From: Fidelibacterota bacterium
GTDB lineage: Bacteria > Fidelibacterota > Marinisomatia > Marinisomatales > TCS55
Direction: 5' to 3'
NCBI GenBank assembly: GCA_004124385.1
Contig: SCKN01000002.1
Location: forward strand, 1-64,000
DNA length: 64,000 bases
Part shown: piece by piece, positions 1 to 8,857 of the stretch
Numbering within the stretch: position 1 is the first letter of the stretch
Layout: the number at the start of each line of letters is the position of its first letter
Made by a program: the position numbers and the translations under genes
The notes under the pieces: generated by a model
The model's input: the letters and a program-made list of their open reading frames with translations, nothing else
Databases searched by the model: none
Told to the model about the DNA's origin: nothing

Positions 1-2
1 TA

Positions 3-1301
3 GATGAAGATGAAAAAGGTAATTCATCTCGCAATCACCGCAAGAACCGTGACAATATATCTGTAGATCTACATACAGGGCAGGATATCTATGTACAGAT
101 AATTAAAGAGCCCTTTGCAGGGAAAGGTCCAAGAGTAACAACTGAAGTGGCTCTTCCCGGTAGATTACTCGTATTGGTCCCGAATACCAATTATATAGGA
201 ATTTCCAAAAAGATATGGGATAAATATGAGCGTCGTCGTTTAAAGAAAATCATTAGTTCGATAAAACACAAAGGTTTTGGTGTTATTGTACGTACGGTAG
301 CGGAAGGAACAAGTGAGGATTTACTTAAAAATGACTATGATCAATTGAAATCATCGTGGGATCGTTTACAGGGGAAAGCTGAAAAGACACAAGCGCCAAC
401 AATAGTCTATGAGGACCTTGAAACTGCATCTTCAGTCATCCGAGATTTATTGACTTCTGACGTAGAAAAAATAGTCATCGATTCTAAAAAATTGTTTCGT
501 AAAACATCTCGTTACTTAGAAGATGTTTCTTCCGATATGGTAAACCGCTTGGACTTTTACCGATTAAAAACACCTTTATTTGAGGGGATGGGTATTGAGG
601 ACGAATTAGTGAAACTAATGCGCCCAAAAGTCTGGATGAAAAGTGGAGCATATCTAATTATTGAAAAAACAGAAGCCATGGTGGTTGTGGATGTTAACAG
701 TGGACGATTTATTGGTAAAAAACAACATGAAGATAATTCGTTAAAAATAAACCTAGAAGCTGCACGTGAAGTTGCTCGTCAACTGCGTCTTCGAGATCTT
801 TCGGGCCTAATAGTTATTGATTTTATTGATATGCGTGAAGAAGCGAACCGCCGGAAAGTGTATTATGAAATTCGTAAAGAACTGAAAAAAGATAGAGCAA
901 AAGTTGCTGTTTCTCCAATCAGTGATTTTGGTTTGTTAGAAATGACGCGACAACGAATTCGTTTAAGTCTTATAGACTCTATGAGTGAAAATTGCCCAAC
1001 CTGTTATGGCTCCGGCAGAATCATATCCAAAGAAACACTTATAACACGTATTGATCATTGGCTTCGTCGATATAAAAGCAAACATAAAGATTTGCGACTC
1101 AAATTACAATTGCATCCCGAGAATGCAGATTTTATAAAAGATAAGAAAATATTACGCGGACTTATGTGGCAAAATTTTGTTCATATTTCCGTCACGGGTT
1201 TAACAGAAATTAATCGCGATGAATTTCGTTTTATCCGTACAAAAGACAATCAAGATATAACAGATCACGTAGGGCTTGGTAATAAGGAGAATTCCTCTTA
1301 A
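3..1301 (+). CDS. rng: Ribonuclease E/G family protein (5'-truncated by window edge)
   Basis: Endoribonuclease of the RNase E/G family, acting in the cytoplasm on rRNA precursors and mRNA. The frame is open from base 3, so the true start lies before the window; a GTG at 147 is internal. The first visible residues are acidic/basic linker, then the end of an S1 domain (KEPFAGKGPR), then the RNase H-like and DNase-like parts. The catalytic Mg-binding motifs DVNSGRF (near base 690) and DFIDM (near 820) are both present, as is the zinc-link motif CPTC near base 990. It sits directly before rplU-rpmA, an arrangement common in bacteria. Whether it is closer to RNase G or RNase E cannot be judged without the N-terminus; no long C-terminal scaffold is present, which favours RNase G. 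Confidence 0.93.
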   Translation, partial: DEDEKGNSSRNHRKNRDNISVDLHTGQDIYVQIIKEPFAGKGPRVTTEVALPGRLLVLVPNTNYIGISKKIWDKYERRRLKKIISSIKHKGFGVIVRTVAEGTSEDLLKNDYDQLKSSWDRLQGKAEKTQAPTIVYEDLETASSVIRDLLTSDVEKIVIDSKKLFRKTSRYLEDVSSDMVNRLDFYRLKTPLFEGMGIEDELVKLMRPKVWMKSGAYLIIEKTEAMVVVDVNSGRFIGKKQHEDNSLKINLEAAREVARQLRLRDLSGLIVIDFIDMREEANRRKVYYEIRKELKKDRAKVAVSPISDFGLLEMTRQRIRLSLIDSMSENCPTCYGSGRIISKETLITRIDHWLRRYKSKHKDLRLKLQLHPENADFIKDKKILRGLMWQNFVHISVTGLTEINRDEFRFIRTKDNQDITDHVGLGNKENSS

Positions 1302-1327
1302 TTTTGCCGGCTTTTGGAGTTAAAATA

Positions 1328-1696
1328 ATGAATGTTACAGTAGAAATTTCAGGAAAACAATATACGGTCAGTGAAGGTGATCAAATTAAAGTTGCTCACC
1401 AACAATCAGAGGTCGGCGATACTTTATCATTTGATAAAGTCCTTTTCGCAAATGATGGAGAGAAAAATTTGATTGGGACCCCCATTGTTAAAGGTGCAAC
1501 CATTGAAACCAGTGTTCTAAAACAAGGACGCGAACGCAAGATTCTTATTTATAAGAAAAAACGACGTAAAGGGTATCAACGCAAAAATGGGCACCGTCAA
1601 GATTATACATTGTTGCAGGTAGATAAAATCAAATTGTCAGCAGAAAAGAAACCTGCGAAAAAGAAACCGGCAGAAACAGCTGTCAAGGAAGATTAA
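1328..1696 (+). CDS. rplU: 50S ribosomal protein bL21
   Basis: Structural protein of the large ribosomal subunit. The protein starts [14 protein letters not shown] and carries the family's basic stretch with [16 protein letters not shown] near residues 78-93. I chose ATG 1328 because the GGAG at 1316-1319 is well spaced and family members start just before the (A/V)-I-x-GGKQY region; an upstream TTG at 1304 would add eight residues not seen in the family. The product is 122 aa, with an Ala/Lys-rich tail of about 19 residues beyond the usual end. It is followed after two bases by rpmA, the standard rplU-rpmA pair. Confidence 0.97.
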   Translation: MNVTVEISGKQYTVSEGDQIKVAHQQSEVGDTLSFDKVLFANDGEKNLIGTPIVKGATIETSVLKQGRERKILIYKKKRRKGYQRKNGHRQDYTLLQVDKIKLSAEKKPAKKKPAETAVKED

Positions 1697-1698
1697 TT

Positions 1699-1962
1699 AT
1701 GGCACATAAAAAAGGTGTTGGTAGTTCCAGGAATGGACGTGATTCAAACGCAAAACGACTTGGCGTAAAGATATCAGATGGTCAAACAATCCTTGCTGGA
1801 GGTATTATTTTAAAACAGCGTGGAACAAAAATACACCCCGGAACGAATGTACGTCGAAGCGGGGATGATTCACTTTTTTCTACAGCTGATGGAACAGTGA
1901 AATTCGGTCGCAAAGGAAGAGACAGGAAAATTGTCAGTGTTATTCCCATTCCACAAAGTTAA
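1699..1962 (+). CDS. rpmA: 50S ribosomal protein bL27
   Basis: Large-subunit ribosomal protein whose N-terminal tail reaches towards the peptidyl transferase centre. The 87-residue sequence begins [16 protein letters not shown], the unprocessed type without the cleaved N-terminal extension known from Firmicutes. The GTKIHPG motif near residues 43-49 is intact. It is the last gene of the rng-rplU-rpmA block and is followed 16 bases later by an intrinsic terminator. Confidence 0.98.
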   Translation: MAHKKGVGSSRNGRDSNAKRLGVKISDGQTILAGGIILKQRGTKIHPGTNVRRSGDDSLFSTADGTVKFGRKGRDRKIVSVIPIPQS

Positions 1963-1978
1963 CATAAGCATACTTTAA

Positions 1979-2002
1979 CCCCTGCAAATGCAGGGGTTTT
2001 TT
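1979..2002 (+). terminator. Intrinsic terminator after rpmA
   Basis: CCCCTGCA (1979-1986) pairs with TGCAGGGG (1989-1996) and is followed by six T. It closes the rng-rplU-rpmA unit ahead of mdh. Confidence 0.9.
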
Positions 2003-2061
2003 ATTTGTAATTGATTCATAGTAACTTTCACATCTCAATCATTTCACTTTAAGAGGATTTT

Positions 2062-2997
2062 ATGTCCAGACCAAAAATTTCATTAATCGGTGGCGGCCAG
2101 ATTGGCGGCAACTTGGCTCTCCTTGCTGTACAAAAGGAATTAGGTGATGTTATTATTTTTGATATTCCTAAAGCAGAAGGAATGGTTAAGGGTAAAGCAC
2201 TTGATCTTATGCAGTTACGCCCTCATGACGGTTATGATTCCAATATAACTGGTACATCTAATTGGAACGACCTTAAAGATACAAATGTATTTATAATTAC
2301 TGCTGGAATTCCTAGAAAACCAGGGATGGATCGGGAAGATCTCTTGGGGATAAATCTGGGTATCATGAAAGATGTCGCTTCAAATATAAAAGAACAGGCA
2401 CCAAATGCATTTGTAATAGTTATTTCCAACCCTTTAGATGCAATGGTGTATGCATTCTATAAAGTGTCTGGCTTTCCTAAAAATCAAGTTGTTGGAATGG
2501 CAGGAGCACTTGATTCTGGTAGATTCCGTGCTTTTATAGCTATGGAAACAGGTTTGTCTGTGCAGGATGTAACATGTATGGTATTAGGCGGTCATGGCGA
2601 TACAATGGTACCGATAACACGCTTGGCAACAGTTGGAGGTGTACCTGTAACTGATTTGATATCTCCAGAACGACTGGCTGAAATTGAAAATAGAACTCGA
2701 TTTGCAGGTGGTGAGATTGTTAAACTATTTGGAAATGGGTCTGCTTTTTATGCTCCTGCTCAATGCGCCATAGAAATGGCAGAATCATACTTAAGAGACA
2801 AAAAACGTGTTATACCTTGTGCGTCGCTTTGCGAAGGGGAATTCGGCGTTGATGGTTATTTTATCGGTGTTCCAACTGTGATCGGTTCCGGTGGTGTTGA
2901 AAAAATTCTTGAGTTTGAATTAACTAATAGTGAAAAAGCTAAACTGAATAATACATTGGAGGTTGTCAAGAAGACAGTGAGTGAAACTGGCTTATAA
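2062..2997 (+). CDS. mdh: Malate dehydrogenase (LDH-like type)
   Basis: NAD-dependent malate/oxaloacetate interconversion in the TCA cycle. The 311-aa protein has the dinucleotide-binding GGGQIGG at residues 10-16 and Asp34 at the end of the second strand, favouring NAD. Substrate-binding arginines are Arg85 and Arg91 in the active-site loop IPRKPGMDR and Arg154 in DSGRFR; the catalytic pair is Asp151 and His178 (GGHGD). Arg at the specificity position of the loop distinguishes it from lactate dehydrogenase. AGAGG lies before the ATG. It follows a terminator and so probably has its own promoter; the next gene starts three bases after its stop codon. Confidence 0.95.
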   Translation: MSRPKISLIGGGQIGGNLALLAVQKELGDVIIFDIPKAEGMVKGKALDLMQLRPHDGYDSNITGTSNWNDLKDTNVFIITAGIPRKPGMDREDLLGINLGIMKDVASNIKEQAPNAFVIVISNPLDAMVYAFYKVSGFPKNQVVGMAGALDSGRFRAFIAMETGLSVQDVTCMVLGGHGDTMVPITRLATVGGVPVTDLISPERLAEIENRTRFAGGEIVKLFGNGSAFYAPAQCAIEMAESYLRDKKRVIPCASLCEGEFGVDGYFIGVPTVIGSGGVEKILEFELTNSEKAKLNNTLEVVKKTVSETGL

Positions 2998-2999
2998 TC

Positions 3000-4481
3000 A
3001 TGAGCCCAGTTTTTAAAATTTTCTCTATACTTTGTATTTACAACTATATCTCTGCTCAAGAAATTTCTGTAACAACAGTTATTGAAGTAGAAAATTCTAC
3101 AAAATCCAAGAAAACATACTTTTCAGATTACCATGTGGATTCAAGCACGGTAAAGAATTGTGATATAATAATCATTGGTGGCAATTTGAATATTGATGGC
3201 ACAATCAATGGAAAGATAACTATAATAGGTGGGGATGTTTATTTGGGTCCCACAGCAGTTATTAATGGGGAAATTCTTGCCATTGGAGGAACTGTAACCC
3301 GACACAAGTCAGCAAAAGTAAAAGGCAAAATTAATCAATCAAATCTTAAAGAAGGCCTTTTATACAAAGAAATAGAAGATCAAGTGTTTGAAAAAGATTC
3401 TCTTAACATAGATAACTTATCATATAACAACTTGATTCATACCAATAATGACCTATTTATCCACAATCGCAATGAAGGCCTTGTTTTTACACCAATAAAC
3501 ATATACTGGGATAAAAATGGGAATTCATCTTTTGCATTAAGATTTGAATTAGGGTATCGTTTTGGTTCTAGTGAAAGTATTGGGCAATTAACATTTGATA
3601 AATCATTCTTTTCCAAAAATGTGGGGATCTTTGCTTCAATTTTTAAAAAAAGTCGTTCAGATGATAAATACCGTTTGCCTACAAGTGAAAACAGCTGGGC
3701 TTCGTTTTTAGCTCGACAAGATTTTTATGACCGCTGGGATGAAGAAGGATGGTCATTCGGTGCAGTGACAAATTTTGATCGATTAATATTTAAAATTGAA
3801 ATGAACTATGTTGACGTTGATTCAATTGGGGTTATAGATAACATATGGAGTTTAATTGAAAGTAAACGCAAAATACGTCTAAACCCTTTCCTAATTAATT
3901 CGAAAACCATTGATTACCTGCATATTACCTTGAACTTTAAAACCAAAAACTATGCACCTTTATCATCAGGTTTAGTTATTAACATTGATGGTGAACTGAA
4001 CCAAACAAATAGATCTCATCGAATTATTAGTTTAGTAAAACTAAATTGGGAAATGACAAAGGGAATCGTTTTTCGATATCAGATAATTAATGGAATCAGT
4101 GGTAATCTAAATAATTTTCGAAAATTTGGTGTTGGCGGACTTGGCTCTGTCAGTGCTTTCCCATATAAATTTCAAATCGGTGATCAAATGGTGCAAATGA
4201 ATGGAGAACTCATTTTCACCGAAGATTTTACCGATGAGTGGTTTTTCCTTAAGATATTTTTTGATGGTGGCTATGCTTGGTCCGATAATTATATGCAACT
4301 AGATGATGACAAATCATTTAGTTTTGAGCAAAATGATGTAATGGAAAAGGGAATTTCATCTGCTGGAATTGGCATTGGCAGCAGTGATCATAAAAATTTG
4401 GACTGGGCTGTAAATATTGCCAAACCATTAAATGGTAGAGAGGTTTTTGAAACAACCATTCGCTTCAATTATAATTTCTGA
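3000..4481 (+). CDS. Secreted bactofilin-like repeat region plus outer-membrane beta-barrel
   Basis: Function unknown. A signal peptide ends about residue 19 (YISA before Gln-Glu). Residues about 50-115 are a run of short turns such as GGNLNIDGTINGKITIIGG, resembling the right-handed beta-helix of bactofilin/polymer-forming proteins. From about residue 160 on, alternating aromatic/polar strands and glycine turns indicate an outer-membrane barrel ending in Phe (RFNYNF). FGVGGLGSVSAFPY near residue 378 resembles the conserved turn motif of Omp85/BamA-type barrels. It starts three bases after mdh and probably shares its transcript. What it transports, if anything, is not evident. Confidence 0.7.
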   Translation: MSPVFKIFSILCIYNYISAQEISVTTVIEVENSTKSKKTYFSDYHVDSSTVKNCDIIIIGGNLNIDGTINGKITIIGGDVYLGPTAVINGEILAIGGTVTRHKSAKVKGKINQSNLKEGLLYKEIEDQVFEKDSLNIDNLSYNNLIHTNNDLFIHNRNEGLVFTPINIYWDKNGNSSFALRFELGYRFGSSESIGQLTFDKSFFSKNVGIFASIFKKSRSDDKYRLPTSENSWASFLARQDFYDRWDEEGWSFGAVTNFDRLIFKIEMNYVDVDSIGVIDNIWSLIESKRKIRLNPFLINSKTIDYLHITLNFKTKNYAPLSSGLVINIDGELNQTNRSHRIISLVKLNWEMTKGIVFRYQIINGISGNLNNFRKFGVGGLGSVSAFPYKFQIGDQMVQMNGELIFTEDFTDEWFFLKIFFDGGYAWSDNYMQLDDDKSFSFEQNDVMEKGISSAGIGIGSSDHKNLDWAVNIAKPLNGREVFETTIRFNYNF

Positions 4482-4482
4482 A

Positions 4483-4779
4483 TTAAATATCTAGAAAAAT
4501 CTCCCCTTCCCTTATCACAACAGGGAATGATTTCAGCTTTATTGCTTCATTTGCGGCAGCACATTCTTTCTTTATATCAAATATCCACAAATGAAATTTA
4601 CATTGAACAGTCTTGTCAGTTATATATCCATCAGCGAGTGAAGCTCCCCGGTGAGGGCAGCGGTTATCCCAAGCAAAAATCTTTCCCTCCACATTGAATA
4701 CAGCAATGGGAGTATCATGAACCATGACCACTTTGGCTGATTTTTCAGGAAGATCGTTTACATGGCACACTTTTATCAT
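4483..4779 (-). CDS. Rieske-type [2Fe-2S] ferredoxin
   Basis: Small soluble Rieske protein of 98 aa, the class that includes NirD-like and aromatic-dioxygenase ferredoxins. Cluster ligands are visible: Cys41 and His43 in CPHRGA, and Cys60 and His63 in CKFHLW, with the usual spacing between pairs. The last stretch diverges from the common HGWxFDLxTG form, reading HLWIFDIKKE. It has no partner oxygenase or reductase nearby and lies last in the - strand run, about 150 bases beyond elbB, so its redox partner cannot be named. Confidence 0.88.
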   Translation of the reverse strand: MIKVCHVNDLPEKSAKVVMVHDTPIAVFNVEGKIFAWDNRCPHRGASLADGYITDKTVQCKFHLWIFDIKKECAAANEAIKLKSFPVVIREGEIFLDI

Positions 4780-4820
4780 TTAAAAAAAATTGTAATTGCA
4801 ATTTTAAATAATGGCCACCT

Positions 4821-4861
4821 CCCCACGAGACCCCTCCTTATATGAGGAGGGAATTTAGGGG
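4821..4861. repeat. GC-rich palindrome in an intergenic gap
   Basis: CCCTCCT (4832-4838) pairs with AGGAGGG (4845-4851) around a 6-base loop, flanked by an outer CCCC (4821-4824) and GGGG (4858-4861). The composition is far richer in G/C than the surrounding AT-rich spacer. No T-run follows on either strand, so a terminator is unlikely; it looks like a dispersed intergenic palindrome, though no second copy is seen in this window. Confidence 0.45.
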
Positions 4862-4929
4862 CAGTGTAAAATAATAAAGTCATACGAACTCTAAATTAAA
4901 TCCTTACTAATTACTATAATGCTTTGACA

Positions 4930-5580
4930 CTAAATCATACTCAATACTTCTGCCACCAGCTTTGAAATTCCTTCAGCCGTTTCCTTGATACTTTTGGCTT
5001 CCATATAAGCAGGAGTTGAAACAACTTTCTTTTCCATATCAATAACAATATCATCTACCGGGCATAGAATATGTTTTGCACCCATGACATCAATATCATT
5101 ACCCGTTTGTTCATCAAAACCTATGGTCATTTCTGTTTTTTCACCAAGAATTTTTGCCATCATTGCCGATGCAATACAAATAACACCGATGGGTTTTTTA
5201 TCTTCATGGACTTCTTTTGTAAGACGCATAACATCCGGATTCACTGAACATTCAGCACCGGCCATGGCATAATCACTTAAATTTTTCGCAACTCCAAATC
5301 CGCCGGGAAAAATCAACGCATCCACGTCACGGGAAGACACTTCTGCCATATCCTTTATGTCTCCCCGGGCTATACGGGCCGATTCCATAAGGACGTTTCG
5401 ATATTCATCCATTTCCGTTCCCGTATAATGGTTCACCACATGCATTTGATCAATGTTGGGCGCCATAAGTACCATTTCAGCACCGGCCTTATCCAATTCC
5501 AGCATGGTAATAACCGCTTCATGGATTTCTGATCCATCATTCACTCCGCAACCGGACAATACAACTCCTACTCTTGACAT
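4930..5580 (-). CDS. elbB: ElbB-type DJ-1/PfpI superfamily protein (glyoxalase-like)
   Basis: The 216-aa protein matches the ElbB family (isoprenoid biosynthesis protein with amidotransferase-like domain; the E. coli member has glyoxalase III activity in vitro). The start SGCGVNDGSEIHE is the family signature, and the nucleophile-elbow cysteine is Cys135 in GVICIAS. FPGGFGVAKNL near residue 91 is the glycine-rich loop of the DJ-1/PfpI fold. Its start overlaps the end of queG by 13 bases, so the two are probably translationally coupled. The physiological substrate in this organism is not known. Confidence 0.9.
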   Translation of the reverse strand: MSRVGVVLSGCGVNDGSEIHEAVITMLELDKAGAEMVLMAPNIDQMHVVNHYTGTEMDEYRNVLMESARIARGDIKDMAEVSSRDVDALIFPGGFGVAKNLSDYAMAGAECSVNPDVMRLTKEVHEDKKPIGVICIASAMMAKILGEKTEMTIGFDEQTGNDIDVMGAKHILCPVDDIVIDMEKKVVSTPAYMEAKSIKETAEGISKLVAEVLSMI

Positions 5581-6506
5581 ATTAACTCCTTTGAATTCAC
5601 TTTGATATTTCTGGATAAACCTGAAAATTTTGTTCTTTTAACTGCTGAACCTTTAAACAATTTACGAAATCCTGCTTCATCCAGTGACTGCCAATCTTTA
5701 TCTGTCCATTCGATTATTTCTTTACGCGGTTGGAATGATTCAGTAACTGAATTTTGTGAAAATTTCTGATTCCATGGACATACTTCCTGGCAAATATCAC
5801 AACCATATATCCAATCATGTAAATCTGTCTGACCTTCTGGTAATTCCCCGCGATGTTCGATGGATAAATAAGAAATGCATTTTTCTCCGTAAATCTCATA
5901 TTCTCCTAATGCATGAGTGGGGCAGGCATCAATGCACGCAGTGCACGAACCGCACAAATCTTCAATAAATGGTTTGTCGTAATCGAGTTCAATATCTAAA
6001 ATTAATTCTCCTAAAAATAGCCAACTGCCATAATCTCTGGAAATAAGATTTGTATGTTTTCCCTGCCATCCTATCCCGGCCTTCTGCGCCCACACTTTGT
6101 CCATGACCGGTGACGTATCCACACATACGACTCCTTTTATGGTATGAATCTCTTCTTTCAACCAACCTAATATTTTAAAAAGACCCGATTTCAGAATATC
6201 ATGATAATCATCTCCCCATGCATAATTACTTATTTTATACTCTGACCTTAAATCATTTTGATTATGCCCGGAATAATAATTCATTCCCACAGAAACAATT
6301 GATTTTGCTTCAGGGAAATAATTGAATATATCTCCACGTTCATCTTTCCGATTGGCTATCCATTCCATGCTGCCGTGATGCCCTTTTTGCAGCCAAGTGT
6401 CTAAATTCGCTTTTTCTTGGAGAGTGGAAACTGCAGGCGTTATTCCTACTTTTTGAAACCCAAATTCAAGAGCTTTGGATTTAAGTTTAGAAGATAATTC
6501 AAACAT
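5568..6506 (-). CDS. queG: Epoxyqueuosine reductase QueG
   Basis: Cobalamin-dependent enzyme for the last step of queuosine synthesis in tRNA: epoxyqueuosine to queuosine. The 312-aa protein has the N-terminal cobalamin-binding part, the proton-donor Asp130 in VCVDTSPVMD, and two [4Fe-4S] clusters bound by Cys185/188/191/195 (CGSCTACIDAC) and Cys236/239/243 (CDICQEVC) with Cys210. It is somewhat shorter than the E. coli protein because no HEAT-like C-terminal extension is present. It lies between a Nudix gene and elbB on the same strand. Confidence 0.95.
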   Translation of the reverse strand: MFELSSKLKSKALEFGFQKVGITPAVSTLQEKANLDTWLQKGHHGSMEWIANRKDERGDIFNYFPEAKSIVSVGMNYYSGHNQNDLRSEYKISNYAWGDDYHDILKSGLFKILGWLKEEIHTIKGVVCVDTSPVMDKVWAQKAGIGWQGKHTNLISRDYGSWLFLGELILDIELDYDKPFIEDLCGSCTACIDACPTHALGEYEIYGEKCISYLSIEHRGELPEGQTDLHDWIYGCDICQEVCPWNQKFSQNSVTESFQPRKEIIEWTDKDWQSLDEAGFRKLFKGSAVKRTKFSGLSRNIKVNSKELICQE

Positions 6507-6531
6507 ATGAAGAATTCACATTTCTATTACA

Positions 6532-7071
6532 TTACACGTGCATAAGGCGTTCAGCCCACAGTAAACCTATAATCGTCTTTACATCTGTAATTTTACCATC
6601 CCACACCATTTTTACAGCTTCGTCTAGATGTGTAGGCATGAGATCCAAAAATTCATCAGGATCTGTATTTTCAGTCGTTTTAATTAATTCTTCAGCAAGA
6701 TAGATCCACATTTTCTCACTGGCGAATCCAATGGCCGGATGAATATTGCATACAAACGTCAACTTGCCAGCCGCATATCCTATTTCTTCTTCTAGTTCTC
6801 TTCGTGCACAGATTTCAGGCGTTTCACTAGGATCCAACTTACCCGCCGGCAGTTCGATCATTTCTTCTTGAATTGGATAGCGATACTGTTTTATTAAGGC
6901 AATTTTACCATCGGGTAAAACTGGAATTATACATGCTGCTCCTGGATGTTTTATCCATTCCCGTGTAGAGGTTTTTCCATTTGGAAGTTCAACTTCATCT
7001 TTGCGTACATCTAAAAATGATCCGCTGTAGACTTGTTTTGTGGAGAGTTGTGTTTCTTTTAGCTTGGACAT
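6532..7071 (-). CDS. Nudix hydrolase, ADP-ribose pyrophosphatase-like
   Basis: Hydrolyses nucleoside-diphosphate derivatives; the layout and length (179 aa) fit the ADP-ribose/ADP-sugar pyrophosphatase group (NudF-like). The Nudix box GKLDPSETPEICARRELEEE followed by IGY satisfies Gx5Ex7REUxEExGU exactly. KQYRYP upstream of the box and PAGKLD are typical of ADP-ribose pyrophosphatases. It lies 25 bases before queG, in line with the rest of the - strand run. Exact substrate is inferred from family resemblance only. Confidence 0.88.
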   Translation of the reverse strand: MSKLKETQLSTKQVYSGSFLDVRKDEVELPNGKTSTREWIKHPGAACIIPVLPDGKIALIKQYRYPIQEEMIELPAGKLDPSETPEICARRELEEEIGYAAGKLTFVCNIHPAIGFASEKMWIYLAEELIKTTENTDPDEFLDLMPTHLDEAVKMVWDGKITDVKTIIGLLWAERLMHV

Positions 7072-7089
7072 GATGTCCTTATGAATGCG

Positions 7090-7854
7090 CTAAAAATATT
7101 CTATATAAATAATTTTCAGTTCTCTGTTGAAATAATCCACTTTATCTTTATTAAACAAGAGATTATTAAAATCCAATTCAATATGTAATCTTTCAACAAA
7201 TGTCCAGCGTATAGCCGCATTTAAATATCCCCCATTATTAAGTGCTATATCTTTTGCCTCATTGTCATTTTCATTCAATGCAGCATTATATTCAACAAGG
7301 AATGAAAGTTCAGGATTGATTTCTATATCAATTCCCATAAACAAATTTTGATCTTCATCATGATCTTTAATTTCGAGAAAATTTTGATTCACCCCCGCAT
7401 GCAATCCCATATTGCCTAAGGGTGTTGTCCAATTCTTGCTGGCAGTAGCATACATACCATAGGCTTTGGTTTCGTACCTTTCTAATATATCGTCATAAGC
7501 ACCAAACCCCTGACTGTTTAAACCGATGGCGATTCCCGGCATTGTCATTGTTTCATCTATTAATTGATATTTCAAATTCACTTCCGGATGTGGATACCAT
7601 TTTAGACTATCATCGCCGATAAGATTGCTAGCGCCAAATGACATGCCAAACTGAAACCGATCTGTGATTCCTACCTTGAGCCCAGAACTAATACCTCCAT
7701 TCTTCTGGATGCGCATATCCATGGCAAAACTACCACGAACCAATGTTCCTGCAGTGGGAATAGTAACAAGACTTGTGGGTGGCGGATACGCACTTTGGGC
7801 AAGTATTAAACTTGAAATAATGCATAAAAAGAAACACTTTTGTATAAGCTTCAT
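7090..7854 (-). CDS. Secreted outer-membrane barrel-like protein, unknown function
   Basis: Not recognised with certainty. The start is taken as ATG 7854 (MKLIQKCFFL); an in-frame TTG two codons upstream is less likely. A signal peptide ends LILA before Gln-Ser. The mature protein begins PPPTSLVTIPTAGTL, then alternates strands and turns with motifs such as KVGITDRFQFGMSFG, resembling YjbH-like or conserved hypothetical outer-membrane barrels. It ends in Phe. It lies 19 bases before the Nudix gene. About 23 bases separate it from the upstream secreted protein, so both probably share a transcript. Confidence 0.6.
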   Translation of the reverse strand: MKLIQKCFFLCIISSLILAQSAYPPPTSLVTIPTAGTLVRGSFAMDMRIQKNGGISSGLKVGITDRFQFGMSFGASNLIGDDSLKWYPHPEVNLKYQLIDETMTMPGIAIGLNSQGFGAYDDILERYETKAYGMYATASKNWTTPLGNMGLHAGVNQNFLEIKDHDEDQNLFMGIDIEINPELSFLVEYNAALNENDNEAKDIALNNGGYLNAAIRWTFVERLHIELDFNNLLFNKDKVDYFNRELKIIYIEYF

Positions 7855-7876
7855 ATGCAAAATTTACCCAAAACTA

Positions 7877-8857
7877 TTATGGAGTTGCAACGGATGGGTA
7901 AATCAATTCTCCAAAGGTATTTGTCACTAAAGATATTCGGTCGAGAGACATACTCAACACCTCTTTACTTTGCGGTAAACTGAATCGAATTCTATTGTTT
8001 TTAATCCCTACAAAAACAATATCCATAACTTCATTGTTTGTTAATTTTAAACGATCCCATTCCGTTTTAGGGATAATGGCAGGCATAGATGTTATCACTC
8101 GCTTGGATTTCAATTCTTTAATTATTATATCTACCTCATCAAGTTCATTTCCTGTTCTGGGTGGAGGCGTTGTGTATAATTTATCCTCGGGAGCCATGCT
8201 CAAAGCAACATGACTGACTTCATTTCCACTTTGGCCAAATTCCCATATCTGATGAACGTTATTCATTATATCAAAATTATACACAAATTTTCTAATACTT
8301 TTTTCATTGGGTAATGTCCGCCATTCTTCTTCCTGCAAAAAACCAAGATGATTATAACTCAAATGAATTGTCCCATATTCAATATAATTAATATTCCGAA
8401 AATTAATTTGGGAAATTTTGTCGGTGCCATTCAATATAAATTCTGTCTGCTGACCAAGATATGAAACAATGTCTGATTCAGGAATTGAATATTTTCTGAA
8501 TTCTACACTCCAAGGCTCTTGTTCGCCATAATGTATTATTTTTTCGGTTCTTCGATTTCTGTTTAAATAGAGTCTCTTTTTCAGAGCTTTTTCTTCATTA
8601 TACACAAACATTTCTTCTTTAATCAATTCATGTCGCTCATTGAGCCAGCGCTTTAAAACGGGATGTTTTTTTTCATTGAACGTGACTTCCAAATGGGATT
8701 GCCCCCTTCGATCTGTCGCAAACATGGGCACATCTGCAATAAAATCCCTGTTAGATTTGTAATATTTTACAAATGCCGTTTCAGTATCTTGCCCAATTAT
8801 TAAAGAACAATAAGATAGAATAATAATCAGCTTATGGAATGGGCTGTAAATCTTCAT
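7877..8857 (-). CDS. Secreted protein of unknown function
   Basis: No family recognised. The 326-aa protein has a signal peptide of about 22 residues (SLIIG before Gln-Asp). The body is rich in charged residues and short beta-prone stretches, with a pattern of repeated sentences such as YNEEKALKKRLYLNRNRR and YNHLGFLQEEEWR that could be antiparallel repeats similar to RHS/MORN-like text. Its start lies inside the end of the NHL-lipoprotein gene (26-base overlap), which ties it to the PorV-like/TonB operon upstream. No catalytic motif is evident. Confidence 0.6.
   Translation of the reverse strand: MKIYSPFHKLIIILSYCSLIIGQDTETAFVKYYKSNRDFIADVPMFATDRRGQSHLEVTFNEKKHPVLKRWLNERHELIKEEMFVYNEEKALKKRLYLNRNRRTEKIIHYGEQEPWSVEFRKYSIPESDIVSYLGQQTEFILNGTDKISQINFRNINYIEYGTIHLSYNHLGFLQEEEWRTLPNEKSIRKFVYNFDIMNNVHQIWEFGQSGNEVSHVALSMAPEDKLYTTPPPRTGNELDEVDIIIKELKSKRVITSMPAIIPKTEWDRLKLTNNEVMDIVFVGIKNNRIRFSLPQSKEVLSMSLDRISLVTNTFGELIYPSVATP

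Noticed and set aside
1304-1327. Longer rplU start at TTG 1304
   Set aside because: The additional residues are not found in bL21, and the ribosome-binding site is correctly spaced for ATG 1328.
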